Origin: Otis tarda
Lineage: Eukaryota > Chordata > Aves > Otidiformes > Otididae
Length of the DNA: 64,000 nt
Assembly (NCBI GenBank): GCA_026413225.1
Contig: CM048552.1
Location: 186,530,053 to 186,594,052, forward strand
Direction: 5' to 3'
Under the pieces are notes generated by a model. It saw only the letters and a program-made list of their open reading frames with translations. It was not told the DNA's origin and searched no databases. Shown here piece after piece: positions 1 through 11,715 of the stretch. Position numbers and translations under genes: made by a program. Position 1 is the stretch's first letter. The number at the start of each line of letters is the position of its first letter.

Positions 1-256
1 CCCCGCCGCTGCCGCCTCTTCCGCCCCCCGCCGGCCGCGCCCGCATGACGGAGGAGAAAAAACCCCCGCGGGCGTTTTCCCCGCCGCCACCCGCCCGCTC
101 GCCTGCCCCAGGCGGCCGCTCCCCCGCCTCCTTCCCGCCGCCCGCCGGCGGCGCCGCAAGCGCGGCCAGGCCCCGGCCCCAGCCCCGGCCCCTCCTCTCT
201 CGGCCGCCGGAGGCGGAGGCCGGGCCCGGCTGGGGCCCCGCCGGCCCCGCACCTAC
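1..256 (-). other. 5' end of KPNA3 intron 1, GC-rich
   Basis: Sequence downstream of the KPNA3 exon 1 donor on the minus strand. It is very GC- and CpG-rich and continues the promoter CpG island. No further coding exon is seen. Open frames here are consequences of high GC. Confidence 0.7.
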
Positions 257-340
257 CTCCACGTCGCGGCCCTTGTTCTTGAAGCTCTTGATGCGGTGGT
301 TCTCCAGGCCGGCGGCGGCAGCGGCGGCGTTCTCGGCCAT
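257..340 (-). CDS. KPNA3: KPNA3 first coding exon (importin subunit alpha-4), partial gene
   Basis: KPNA3 is an importin alpha: a cytosolic adaptor that binds nuclear localisation signals through armadillo repeats and binds importin beta through its N-terminal IBB domain. The minus strand from the ATG at 340 reads 28 codons, MAEN, six alanines, G, then LENHRIKSFKNKGRDVE, and meets a GTAGGT splice donor at 256-251. The LENHRIKSFKNKGRDVE block is the start of the IBB domain; it fits KPNA3 better than KPNA4, whose equivalent I recall as LDNQRLKNFKNKGRDLE. The start codon sits in a strong Kozak context (GCCGCC before ATG, G after). The exon ends in phase 0. The remaining exons (rest of IBB and the armadillo repeats) lie beyond the left edge. 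The six-alanine run replaces what I recall as PS in human. Neighbouring SPRYD7, TRIM13 and KCNRG support the identity. Confidence 0.93.
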
Positions 341-760
341 GGCGGCGGCGGCGGCTGCTCCCGGCGGCGGCGGCGGCTTCCAGCTCCTGCGAGGCGGCTC
401 CGGCGGCGGCGGCTCCCGGCGGCTCGCGCGAGGGGAGGGCGGGGGGGAGGAGAGGGGGGCGGGGGGAAGCGGGACGCTCCGTGACGAGCGCCAGGCGGGG
501 GAGGGAAGCGAGGGGGGCGGGGGGGCGAGCGCGCGCGCCGTTGCTGAGTGACGGGAAGAGCACGTGACGCGGCGCGCCGGTTCCGCCAATCGTAACGACA
601 GGAGGGAGGCGGGGGCGGGGCCGGCGGCTGCGCACTCCACCCGTCTGCATCCCCCGCGCTGCATTCTGGGGGGTGTAGTCCCGGCGGGTGGCGGCCTCGC
701 ACGTGGAGCGGGCGGGAGCGCGCCCTGCAGGGCGGGCGGGGACGCGCCCCTCGGCGCGGG
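341..760 (-). promoter_or_regulatory. KPNA3 CpG-island promoter and 5'UTR region
   Basis: Dense CpG DNA directly upstream of the KPNA3 ATG on the minus strand. Visible elements are an E-box CACGTG at 561-566 followed by ACG, a CCAAT box at 586-590 (plus orientation), a GC box GGGGGCGGGGCC at 611-622, and TGACG elements near 481-485 and 549-553. There is no TATA box. The transcription start cannot be fixed from sequence alone. Confidence 0.75.
661..680 (-). promoter_or_regulatory. ZNF143/THAP11-type (SBS) motif
   Basis: On the plus strand the site reads GCATTCTGGG then GGGTGTAGTC; the minus strand therefore reads GACTACACC...CCCAGAATGC. This fits the known ACTACAATTCCCAGAATGC promoter element bound by ZNF143/THAP11/HCFC1, with a few mismatches in the centre. 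It lies about 320 bases upstream of the KPNA3 ATG within the CpG island. Confidence 0.55.
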
Positions 761-2984
761 CTGTGCGCGGGCCCGGCTGACGGGTTTTCAGCTCAGCGCT
801 GAACGTTGCCGGGCCGCGGGAAAGGCGGAGGACGGCGGGCAGGGCCTGGCAGTGATGCGCACAACGCTCCTCCGTGGCATCGTGCTGCTGAGGGGGCCCA
901 GAGCCCCGCCTGCCCCGTCGGAAACAGCCTTGACAGGGGGGCTGCGGTGGACTCAGGGCCGGCCGGGCTTCCGAGCAACTCCCTGAGCCCCCGCGCCCTT
1001 GTTAGGTGCGGTTTTGTCCCCTAAAGTGCACCCTGTGGTGACCTCCCTGGCATGGCTCACCTGCAAACCTGGCCTTGGGCGGCTCTGCCGGGCAGGGGTG
1101 TGCCAGCGGTCCGCTCTGCACCTCCTGCTCCCAGGAACTGCACGCACCTCACTGTAGGTGGCCTGGGGAATGCTGCGCAGCGAGCATCTGGCAAATCCAG
1201 ATGTTTTGGGAAGCCTTGAGTCTCCTTCAGCTCCCACGCCGTGCAAGCAAGCCCTACCTGGAAAGCACATCCAGCCCTTTGCGAGCGTGCCCTTCATCAC
1301 CACGCGTGCACTTAGCAGCTGCGGGCGTCCTCAGGGTGTCACACCTAACGCCGAGCACAAACAGCCTCTGCCAGTCCAACTAATTGTCCCCAAATTGTCA
1401 CAATTACTCCAACCCCTTCCCAAGCCATTAGTGCAGCCGTGGCGGTAGTTGTATACGCTGCAAACAGACCCAGGACGTCCGGGGCGATAGCAGCCTGGGC
1501 ACAGCAGGTTGGGTTGAATACAGCGCCGCAAAGCTGCACCTCGTATTCCCAGGCTAGAAAAGAGGATGTGTGGGGGTGATGTACAGTAATTGTAGATGGT
1601 GGCGAGCAGTGATCTAACGCCTTCCATAAAGCAGAGCATTATTTCTTTAGGAGAAAACTATCCGAGAAAACCAAAACCCCAAAATAACGAAAACGTGTAA
1701 CATTTATATCTAGCTCATCTTATACCACATCAGGTTCTGCAACAGACCTTTAAAGCTATATATAAGCTTTTCACAGACCTCTTTCAGAATCTCTCCCTCT
1801 AATTGACAGCTCAGCTTTTTAATTGCCTTCCCCCAGCCCCTCTTTATATCATTCAAATGACTGTAACTTGTATCTCACAGTTCTGGCAAAATAAGGCTTG
1901 CAGCCTGATGGAGATGAATAAAAATCTGGAAGACTAATGCTCTTCTTCGCTGCTGTTCAGCTGCATGCCAAATGTTCCTATCTGAGAGATCAGTGTAGCA
2001 TTTCCATCCCTCTCGTACCCAGGTAGTTTTGGCTCCCGTTGCTCATTCCCCAGTGCCTTTTCCCAATGGCTTTGTCTGGGTGTGCTGCGCCATTATTGCC
2101 AGCAATGGAAGAGAAGAAGGAGCCAGGAGCAGGCAAAGCCCAAATGGTGTGACCAATGTGACGGTCTGTCAAGATTGCTAATGTCCAGGGTGGCTTCCAG
2201 GCTCTGACACTTGCTCTTTTGAAGGGGAATTGGATCCAGCTGTCCACATGTCTTCAAGAGAGCTTCTAAAGCAGATTCAGTAGCTGGGAAGTTTATTTTG
2301 CCCATGAAGAAACGTAGCCATAGTTGCCATCTGTGGCCTACTGAGGCCCAGCAGGATACCAGAGCAATGCCGATCCCATCCCTGCCAGGCGTTGCAGTTA
2401 TCCTCTGGAGGAGTTGCTCATCATTACCACAAACAAAAGAGCTTTTGTTCAGCTCCATCCAGCACAATCTGTGAAGTAAAATGGAAAACTTGCAAATAAA
2501 AAATGGAGTGTCTCCAGCCTGGAACAACTCAATTTACCAATCCATAAATCTATACCCATTCCACTAGATAGGATTTATAGATACAACGGTGACAATATCT
2601 TTTATTTCCCATCTTTTTCCTCTCCATGATAGAAGCCTTCCAGAGTTTCTATAATGTATTTCATTAGTCTTAGTAGACACTCAGGAATTGAATGCCTCTT
2701 AGACAGAGCTACATGGAAGTTTGATTAGTTTTACTGCCTGAATAAAGCTTCTTGGTGGAGCTCTTGACTAGACAATTAAATTTGCATGTACTCAGAAAAC
2801 ATTTTGACATATTTAAGCAAATACTACGTTTTGGCATGCTAATTAATAGACACTACTAAAATATAAGGAATGAGTACTTTCCTACTTTGAAAACTGAATG
2901 AGCCATGTGGTTCAGGTGGTCATTCTTCCTCACCATATGAGCTTCATATCAACGTGTTATTGTCACCAAGACTTCCAAGATATA
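761..2984. other. Intergenic, no gene seen
   Basis: After the CpG island ends, the sequence becomes ordinary mixed-composition intergenic DNA. Open frames are short and lack recognisable domains or splice structure. Confidence 0.6.
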
Positions 2985-3154
2985 GGGTTGCCCAGAGAGG
3001 TGGTGGATGCCCCATCCCTGGAAACATTCAAGGCCAGGCTGGACGGGGCTCTGAGCAACCTGACCTGGTTGGAGATGTCTCTGCTTCTTGCAGGGGGGTT
3101 GGACTAGATGGCCTTTAAAGGTCCCTTCCAACCCAAACCATTCTATGATTCTAT
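2985..3154 (+). mobile_element. CR1 LINE, 3' end fragment
   Basis: The last part of ORF2 is readable ([20 protein letters not shown], with matching DNA GTTGCCCAGAGAGGTGG). The CR1 3' UTR follows and the element ends in ATTCTATGATTCTAT at 3140-3154. It is severely 5'-truncated, as most avian CR1 copies are. Confidence 0.93.
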
Positions 3155-6100
3155 ATGTCAGGGCCATGAGCAGACTAATAGGATTTCCTGGCCCCAGGCA
3201 GCATCCCCACAGTCCATTTCAGCCCCCTAGGGCTGTCAGTCCCTGCCTCAATGATGCTGCAGTGGTGCTGGTCTCCAGCTCCACCACAGCCCTGGCCCTG
3301 ATGCACAGGCTGATGTCCTGGCTGGGCTGAAATGGAGCTCCTGGGTGACAGGAAGGGGTAAAAGGGAATAAAAGAGGCTGGTTAGGGCCAGTGAGGTCTG
3401 TGGGTGCCTTCAGTGGCCTGACAACATAAACGTCATAGCTTAAAGAGCTCTGGGGAGGAAAGATCTTTTGTAATTCAAAGATGTGTGACAATAACAGCTC
3501 TTTGAGTGACCCATTACTGAACAGAGTTGATGTGTGCTTGTTTCTGGGATGACCTGTTGGCTCGAGCAACACAAAATTAACCTAGCAGGTGATATTGCCA
3601 TATTTTGGGAAGTGCACGTGATCAGCTCAGGAACTCACCTGCAGCTCCAGAGTCAGAGGCCCCTGACCTCGTGGTAGCCAGTCACTTGCTCTTTTGCTGT
3701 CAGTGATTTTGTCTATATCCACCAGACAATACAGCAGCAAGAAAACCAGCATGTAAAATAAATGTAATGAACCTGAGTCATGCTCTTGCTGGCAGTCCCT
3801 CGAAGAGGGATCAGGGAGATTTAGGTGCAGTGCTTTAAGGAGCTACCTGTTGTCAGTCCCACCCTGCCAGTGGATGTTGGAAGGCAAGGTAGGAGAGGCA
3901 AATAAAACATGCGTCAGCTCCTCAGTCTCTCTGTTCGTGCCCATGAGCAGCCTGTAGGGTGAAGGAGGTGTGGATGCCACCCCAGCAGAGGAGTGAGGCA
4001 GCTGGAGAGGTTGTATAGTCGTAAACCACGGCCACTGATTTGGCTACAGACCAACCACCAAGAACAGTCTAAAATTATGCAACTTGTAGTCACAGAAAGG
4101 TACAAGGGCTGTTACTTAAGCCCTTAAGTTGCTGTAAACCTTTCATGAGTCTTGCGTCTTGCTTGCCCATCTCAAAATGGGACACCTAAACATCTCTAAC
4201 CTGGGTTGCACGACAGCTGTAACTGTGTATTACCATTGGCATGGCAGGGCAAGAGAAAGCTCTTCGCTAAAAATTTGCTGCTGTTCATGTGCTCTCTAAC
4301 TCGCAGCAGACGTTAACTGTCGTGCCTTGCTTTCTCATGCCTGTTAGAGGCAGCGTGACTGGTGCAGGTTCAGACACGTGCGCAGCTGGGGTCCAGACAC
4401 GTCGTCTGCAGCTGTCCCCCCATACATACAGCTCTCCAGCAACCGGCTGAGCAGCGTCTCATGAAGTGTTGCTCTCTGTCAAAAAGGGATGAGTAATGCA
4501 TAAGGTAAACCAAGGCAAAGTGCCCTCCAAACAATGCCTCTGACACTCATTTTGCCTTAAGATACATGTATCATTTTGGTGAGACTATTAACGCACGTTT
4601 ACAGTTCTCTCCGTCACTGAAGTAAAGATTTGTCTTCATAGGAAAAGAGTTATGTTCTCACCTCGTGGTAACTAAGGCTTAGTAATGAATATGAGGTAAA
4701 TCCTGGTAAAGACTCCAGCTTTGTCAAAGGCTGCCATCAAATACTGTGGATGCTAAGAGGTAACACGCACTCAAGGAGAGACAACATAAGTCCACCAAAG
4801 AGAAGCCTGCAGAAAGTTGTTGTGTACAAAGATCCACACCTGGGTCAGGAACCCTCTAATTTGAAAATAGTTGGAAGCTGGGGAAGTGTTGGGGACAGTA
4901 TCACATATTTTCCTGTTCTTACGCTTTTCTTAAGACATCCATTTACTAGTAGACTGTTGGAGATGCAGTATTGACTAAGAATCTTCTGGTTTAACCCAGA
5001 ACAGTCCTTATATTTACATTAGAAATTTAGTGCCCAGTGAGCCATATCACAGCGAATTTGGCACCCAAATACTCTCAGTGTACAGTGTGGTCCTCCAGTT
5101 TCAAAGCATTAGGTTATGGCTGTCACCATGCTGTCTTGTTGCTGCTTTGCCCCTCTCGTGGCAGGGTCCTGGTTCTCCAGTCACCCACTCTGCTGGGTGA
5201 AGTTGCTTCTGGAGGCAACACAAAGAGCTGGTGAAGGAGCTGGCTTTGGAAGAACCAGCAAACAGCCCGGGGTTGGGATTTATAAAATGCCTCATTATCT
5301 GCAGACCAGGAACAGAAGCATTGAGGGAGCAGCTGGCTAGCGTTTCCAGAATCTGGGGGATGTTGTTAGTGAAGGAGGAACTGTAAAACCTCTGGTTATT
5401 CATAGGCCCTCTGTGTTCAGTCTGAGTCGAGTTGCTGTCTCAGCATCTTTGTCCACACTTTGACCGAGAGGAGAATTACGGGAAGCTCTTCCTGGGACCG
5501 AACATCACTCTCCTCCTGCACTATTCTCACAAGAAACCCCAAAGTACACACTGGTTCCTCATATTCTGCTGTTTCTGACTGTCAGGCGAGTCCGCACAAG
5601 AAGGTGACCTGGGGTTGAGGGTGACAGCAAGGCGGACATGGGGTAGGGGCTTCATGGACAAGGGCCTGCTGCCACGGGCAGGTCTCAGATCACGTCAGGG
5701 TCCAGACCAGTGAGTTATATGGCCCAATACCGCAATAGCTGCAGTGTAGCTCAGGCAGAGACCAAGGGCAAGAGCCCTGCTTAAAAGCAGTTCCCGAGAT
5801 AAGGGAAGCAAGCCCCCGCCGAGGCTCCTCACAGCTTGTTCTCAAACAGCTCTTTGATTCAAGGCCAGGCAGCTGCACTGTCAAAGCTGGCCCTGGGCCC
5901 AGGCAGCCCAAGTCCCAGGAGGAGGGGGACGTGCTCGGGGCCCGGGCACCCACCTGGAGCTGGAGACATGCCTTTCTCCTGATGTCTGAGCTCCAGGCTG
6001 CTGCAGAACCAGGGAGGTCACAGAGACTTTACACCAGGGCCTGGACAGCTTTCCCAAATTTAAGGCAGATGATGATTAGAAGCCAGAATGCCATCCTGCC

Positions 6101-8079
6101 CAGAGCTTTGATCCAAGCAAAGCTCCTGAGACTGCAGAGCTATAGGTCTACCAGTCCTCCTACGCTTTGGCCTTGGGATGCAGGTGCTCAGGAGGCTGGG
6201 CTGTGCCACAAACAGCAAAACATGATGGGCTTGCTGTTTTTTCTGGTAGGAGCAGCTCCAGGTGGTCTGTTCTATGGCCCAAAGCCTGCGGCACAGGCAG
6301 CCCAGAGATGCACCGGTTGAAGACCAAACCCAGACCCAAAAAGGGCCAGGAAAGCCCTGACACAGACTGCACTGTGCCTGAAGGAGACAGCAAAGGGATG
6401 CAGTTTACAGGAAAGGTCCCTGAGGACCTGGGAGTTACTGTTCGCAGGATGGCTCTCTTAATTTATATTTCCAAGTGGATAATTTAATTGGCATAACTGG
6501 GAGTTTTCTTTCTTCTCTTCATTATGGATGCACAGAATATGGTAGTAGACACAGCGAGAGGAAACCACATCTAGGAGGGAGTTAACAGCAGAAGTAGTCT
6601 GCAACCAGGGGAGTCGTGTCAGCCTGCTTGGAAAACTGCAGGGGTAATAAAGATCTCCTTTAAACGTGCTAGCCACAGGGTATGGGGTACCACGCTTCTC
6701 ACCCTCTGGAGCAGGAGAGGTTTACTTCTGTGTCATGGCAAAGAGGAGGGGAGAGTCAATGCTCTTGTGTGATACCCTTAGTGCTGCAAGCCCATATGTT
6801 ACATCTCTGGGGGCATGGTGCAGGTAGCCCTGTGCCAGCTGTATGATCACAGGTGGCTTCTCACATATCTGTTGTCAGGGAACCAGGTCCATCAGCCAAG
6901 GCAGTGCCAGGCTGTGCTGTTGCCACTGGGGGAACATCTTGGGGCATCCCCTAGGCAAAAGGAGTCCTCGAAGCACTCATGCAAGCTGTGGAGACTGCAG
7001 GGTGATAGAGAGTGTCACAGCGGGCAAGGGAAAGCCTGTCTTTGGAGCCCTGGGATGCAGGGTCAGCCACCCAAAACCCCCTGTACTCCATCCTGCAAGA
7101 GTCATGGGCCCAGCTGGAGGTTGCTGCTCTCCATCTATGAGGAGATGGCCACTGGGCCCATGGGGACAACTGTCATCAGCCACAGGGCCTATTTCAGCCT
7201 CTAAGCTCTAGCATGAGGAGGATCCACATGCTACGAACCATCTGGCCTCGCCTTGAAGACTGTGTGTGAGCTTGGGGCAATCCTCTGTGGTCAGACCTCA
7301 TCAGCATTGCTTGCAGCAGGGTGATGGTACTGCACGTTTCCATGTGTTCACAGTGTGTGCGTGAGGTGGACAACGTGGAGCTGAGTGTGCCAGCCAGGCC
7401 TGGTGTTGGTGGGGTTCAGCAGTGGATGGGCAGCTCTGCTGTCACAACCCACTCCTGCCAGCTGGCAGGGCGCGTGTCCACAGCCTGTCCTCCCCGGAGG
7501 TATTGAAGCTCCTGCAAATCAGTCCACATGCCTGGCCTGGGGCTACGGTTGGGCTATGAAACACAGGAGAGACCTGATTGGCTCTAGTTGGTCTCCAAAA
7601 GGCAATCCAGACAGGACAACCTCATTTTAGTGAACACTTACAATGTCTTTGGAGCACTGGTAGTCTGCCAGGCCAGGCCTTATCTCACACTCCCTTGTGC
7701 TGACAGCCCCAAGCAATGGCAGTTTTGAAGCACATCAGACAATTCTTTGTATTTCAGCAGCACAAGGGAAGAAGATGGCTTTTCTCCTGTAGACTCTGGT
7801 TTGGTGGCACTGGAGGATCACCTCTGAAGAGCCAAACCACAGGTTTGGAGCTCTGTGGTTGCAGTGACCTTCATCACCTCCAAAGCATAATGCAAAGCCA
7901 GGCTGAAAGCCCCACGTATTGCCAGCTTCCTAAACACCATGGTGCTGTGACACTGCTATTTTGAACAGGTATGGAGTGATATACATTAACTGACACATGT
8001 TAATGTCCATGGAGGCATGGAGAAATGGTGGTTTGATCTACCATAGCCAGATGTCTAGCTAGCACAGATGTAGCCAACA
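3155..8079. other. Intergenic, no gene seen
   Basis: No recognisable coding exon, RNA gene or intact repeat was found. A 13-base inverted repeat (3213-3225 with 3324-3336) lies just past the CR1 tail. Other open frames are short and unrelated to known domains. Confidence 0.55.
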
Positions 8080-9164
8080 TGTATTGGGTTTGCCTGGCAA
8101 GGTTTTGGTAGCAGGCAGGGCTACAGGGGTGGCTTCTGTGAGAAGCTGCTACAAGCTTCCCCCACGTCCAACAGAGCCAATGCCAGCTGGCTCCAAGACG
8201 GATCTGCAGCTGGCCAAGGCCAAGCCCATCAGTGGCAGTGTAGTGCCTCTAGGACAACATAGTTAAGAAGCAGAAAAAACTGCTGGCCAAGAGCAGCCAG
8301 AAGAGAGGAGTGAGAAAAATGTAGAGAGAAACAACTCTGCAGACACCAAGGTCAGTGAAGAAGGAGGGGGAGGAGGTGCTCCAGGCACCAGAGCAGAGAT
8401 TCCCCTGCAGCCTGTGCTGCAGCGCATGGTGGAGCAGGCTGTCCCCCTGCAGCCCATGGAGGCCCATGGAGGAGCAGAGATCCACCTGCAGCCCGTGAAG
8501 GACCCCACATCGGGGCAGGTGGATGCCTGAAGGAGGCTGTGGCCCTGTGGAGAGAGAGGAGCCCATACTGGAGCAGGTTTGCTGGCAAGACCTGTGACCC
8601 CATAGGAGACCCAGGCTGGAGCAGTCTGTTCCTGAGGGACTGCATCCCATGGAAGGGACCCACACTGGAGCAGTTCATGAAGAACTGCAGCCCATGGGAA
8701 GGACTCACATTGGAGAAGCTTGTGGAGGACTCTCTCCTGTGGGAGGGACACCACACTGGAGCAGGGGAAGAGCATGAGGAGTGGTTCCCCCGAGAAGGAA
8801 GGAGTGGCAGAGACAATGTGTGATGAACTGACAGCAACCCCCATTCCCCATCCCCCTGTGCCACTTGGGCAGAGGAGGTAGAGAAAATCAGGAGTGAATT
8901 TAAGCCGAGGAAGAAGGGAGGGGTGGGAGGAAGGTGTTTGAGGGTTTGGTTTTATTTCTCATTATCCTACTCTGATTTGATTTGCAATAAATTAAATTAA
9001 TTTCCCTGGGTCGAGTCTGATGGTAAATGGTGAGTGATCTCCCTGTCCTTATCTCAACCCATGAGCCTTTTATCGTGTTTTTCTTCTCCTGTCCTACTGA
9101 GGAGGGTGAGCGATAGCGTGGCTTGGTGAACACCTGGTGTCCAGCCAGGGTCAACCCCACCACA
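8080..9164 (+). mobile_element. Solo LTR of an avian endogenous retrovirus
   Basis: A segment of about 1.09 kb begins TGTATTGGGTTTG and ends CAACCCCACCACA, giving TG...CA termini. It has an AATAAA polyadenylation signal at 8986-8991 followed by a region resembling U5. The sequence closely resembles a long LTR common in bird genomes, as I recall it; I cannot name the family with certainty, but an ERVL-like group is likely. A purine-rich internal region carries five units of about 45-49 bases containing CTGGAGCAG (8567-8764). No gag, pol or env sequence adjoins it, so it is a solo LTR. I see no convincing target-site duplication. Confidence 0.75.
8567..8764 (+). repeat. Degenerate minisatellite within the LTR, period about 45-49 bases
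   Basis: The core ACTGGAGCAG recurs at 8567, 8615 (G first), 8664, 8709 (ATTGGAGAAG) and 8755. Spacings are 48, 49, 45 and 46 bases. The material between cores is also partly shared (CCCATGG and GGGACCCAC-like strings). Confidence 0.65.
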
Positions 9165-10664
9165 CCATCGCAAAGCATGATGACTTGTTTCAGATTTTGG
9201 CACATATTAGCAGTACACTTCTCCTCCTAAACACGGTCACTGAGAGCTGCAGGACTTACACCTGCACTGCAGAAAATAGGCATTTTTTTTTAGGGAAGTA
9301 TCTCACAGTGGGATTGCAGTGACACCAAAGTATCTTCAGTGCTCACATTGTTAAAGGTTATCAGGAGCCTTCACTTGTGTTTGATCTGATTCCACTAGCT
9401 TAGATTATGAACTTTTTGTATAAGCAACTGATTATGACAGACAAGGCAAAGATTCATGGAGGTGAATCTAGGGGGCTTCTGGGTCCCCCCGCTCCTCTCG
9501 GTCCCAGCAACGCAATGTGCGTTTCCACGTCGTGTGCATGTTGTGCAACCAGCGCTTCCCCGCATCCACCCAGAGCGGGCTTTCTCCATCCCTGGCTAAT
9601 GCAGCTCTGATTACAGCGTCCTCAGAAAGGCAGCTTTTCATTTGTGTTCCCATATCCGAGTATTAACCTGCCCTGACATCACTCCGTTTGCCAGAGCTGA
9701 TAGCACAGCCTGAGATCACTTCGCTGCAGAGATTACGCAGAAGTAGAGGCAGATTCCAATAACTTCTGTTCTGCAAAACAAGTTTTGGTTCCTACTCCGG
9801 TGTAAGTTTTTATATATACATATATTTATTTATTTTTTTTTTAATCTCTCTCTCTGTGTAATAGCTTGTCTTGCTGCAGAGATAAGAAAGTCACGGATGC
9901 GGTGCTGTGTGAATCTGGAACAAGAGCAATTTCCCTTTGTGTGCTTGATGGAATTCAAGGGTAGTTATGCTTCTGGTACCAACACAGACCCACTACAGCT
10001 GGCTACCACCACCATCTCCTGCTCATTTGAGATGTTCTGTATATTTAAAGCCTGCAAATAATTATACATTTGGTACCAGGCTGTTATGAACAACATATAA
10101 TATTCTTCTTGTTTCAGTAACTTCAATGTGTGTGAAGTCACCAAAGCGGCGAGTCCCCACATTTGCACATTGAAGCTGGTTTCACATGATTATTGGCAGA
10201 AAAGGCAATTTTATTTTAAAATCTCCTGTGATCTGATCTCAGGATCTATTTGGATCTTCAGTCCCCATGGCAATAGCTTCTCAAATCCTGAAAATAACAA
10301 TGTGTGCAGCTATTTTGACTGAATAAACCAGACGCCACACATGCATAAGGCTAAGCATATGGGTGCATGCTTGCAGGGAGAGGGCTTCATTTTGGTTACG
10401 AAAGTAAATACCTGTTTTCCAAGCCTGCGGAGAGATCTGCTGTACTTGGTCAGATGTGTCAAGTGAGGGAGTGCTATTTTTACATTATTACTTTTTAAAG
10501 CAGGCCTGCATTCATCCTCTTGAATGGCTTTCTAATGATACCTGGTGTGGTTTGTTCACGTGCACGGGGAGCCCATTAGGAATTGGTCTTTCCAGTGAAA
10601 TATTGCTGAAATGGTGCCATGAGAGAGGGGAGGCAGGAGAATGGATCCTAACCTTGTTTTCACC
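9165..10664. other. Intergenic, no gene seen
   Basis: Mixed-composition DNA with a short TA/T-rich patch near 9810-9845. No coding exon or identifiable element was seen. Confidence 0.55.
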
Positions 10665-10962
10665 ATAGAATCATTAGAGTTGGAAGGGACCTTTAAAACA
10701 CCCTTTTTTTTTCCTAATATCTAAGCTAAATCTACCTCCCTCTATTTTGAAACCATTGCCCCTTGTCCTATCACAATAGGCCCTACTAAAGAGTTTCTCC
10801 TCATCTTTCCTGTAAGGCCCCCTTTAGGTACTGGAAGGCCACTACAAGGTTTCCCCGGAGCCTTCTCTTCTCCAGGCTGAACAGCTCCAACTCTCTCAGC
10901 CTGTCCTCATAGGAGAGGTGCTCCAGCCTTCTGATCGTCTTCATGGCCCTCCTCTGGACCCT
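10665..10962 (-). mobile_element. CR1 LINE 3' fragment with internal deletion
   Basis: On the plus strand it begins ATAGAATCATTAGAGTTGG (reverse complement of the CR1 tail) and continues through CAATAGGCCCTACTAAAGAG to CCCTCCTCTGGACCC, the reverse complement of the last ORF2 segment. Compared with the CR1 at 18.5-21 kb, a middle segment that should encode the [14 protein letters not shown] region is missing. A short oligo-T run near 10705-10713 marks the junction. Confidence 0.92.
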
Positions 10963-11695
10963 GTTTGTACATTCATGCATTCCTCCTTTGGACTGGAGCT
11001 GTTAGTCAAAATAGGAAGCCTTGTGAGTTGTTTCAGTTAAGAGTAGGAATTTGTTTTCATCTTTGATGCTGCCTTAAGTGTTTGAAGATCATGTATGATG
11101 AAGGAACAATCAACTACACAGACAGTTTTTTTTGCTCACAGCTCGCTGCCTTTCTGATGGACCTTGATTTGGTCCTGTGAGGGTGCTCCAGCAGGTCTGT
11201 GACTGGATGGACCTCTTCCTGCAGGCCACCAGGTATCACATGGACCTAATCTCCTGGATGCCCAGCTTTGCATCACTCCTGGAGCCTGCCCTCCGTGTGA
11301 TCCCAATGCAGGACTGTTGGGGACTGGCAGGCACCAAGTCCCATGGGAAGATGGGCACCGTTTGCTGTCGTTGCTCGCCTGCTCGCTCAGCTGCCCGCAG
11401 CCTCCCCCAGGTCATCGTGCAGAGGATGTTAGGACAGCTGGACCTGTGCAAAGATTCATTCATGGGGTCTGTAGCTGGTGGCATGCATTGACTCCAGAGG
11501 TAATAGCCGCTTTTTGGGAAAGATGAAAAAATGAAAAGAGAGAAATATTAGGGAAAGGAAAACTCGCCCTGTGGACAGCTGGGAGGAGAAGGAACAGGAG
11601 ATCCCTAGAAGAATGTCCTCCCCTGCGCATTGTCTCTGATGGCATGGGTGCCCTCCCTGCATATGGATTTCCCATAGTAACTATATAATTTTTCC

Positions 11696-11715
11696 TTTTT
11701 TTTTTTTTTTTTTTT
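11696..11715. repeat. Poly-T mononucleotide run
   Basis: About 20 consecutive T residues, ending just before ACCTTTTCAAAC. No adjoining SINE or LINE body is recognised. Confidence 0.9.

Noticed and set aside
45..986. Open frames on both strands in the KPNA3 CpG island
   Set aside because: Low-complexity G, A, P and R proteins; only 340-257 on the minus strand matches a known protein and has a splice donor.
8249..8864. Minus-strand frames of 138-193 codons and a 94-codon plus-strand frame in the LTR
   Set aside because: They lie in the internal tandem repeats of a noncoding LTR and carry no retroviral protein motif.
8060..9180. Target-site duplication for the LTR at 8080-9164
   Set aside because: Left flank GCCAACA and right flank CCATCGC do not match convincingly, so no duplication is claimed.
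11177..11526. Open frames of 69-104 codons near 11.2-11.5 kb
   Set aside because: No ATG-led frame with a recognisable domain, no splice context, and overlapping frames on both strands. I could not assign the segment to a repeat either.
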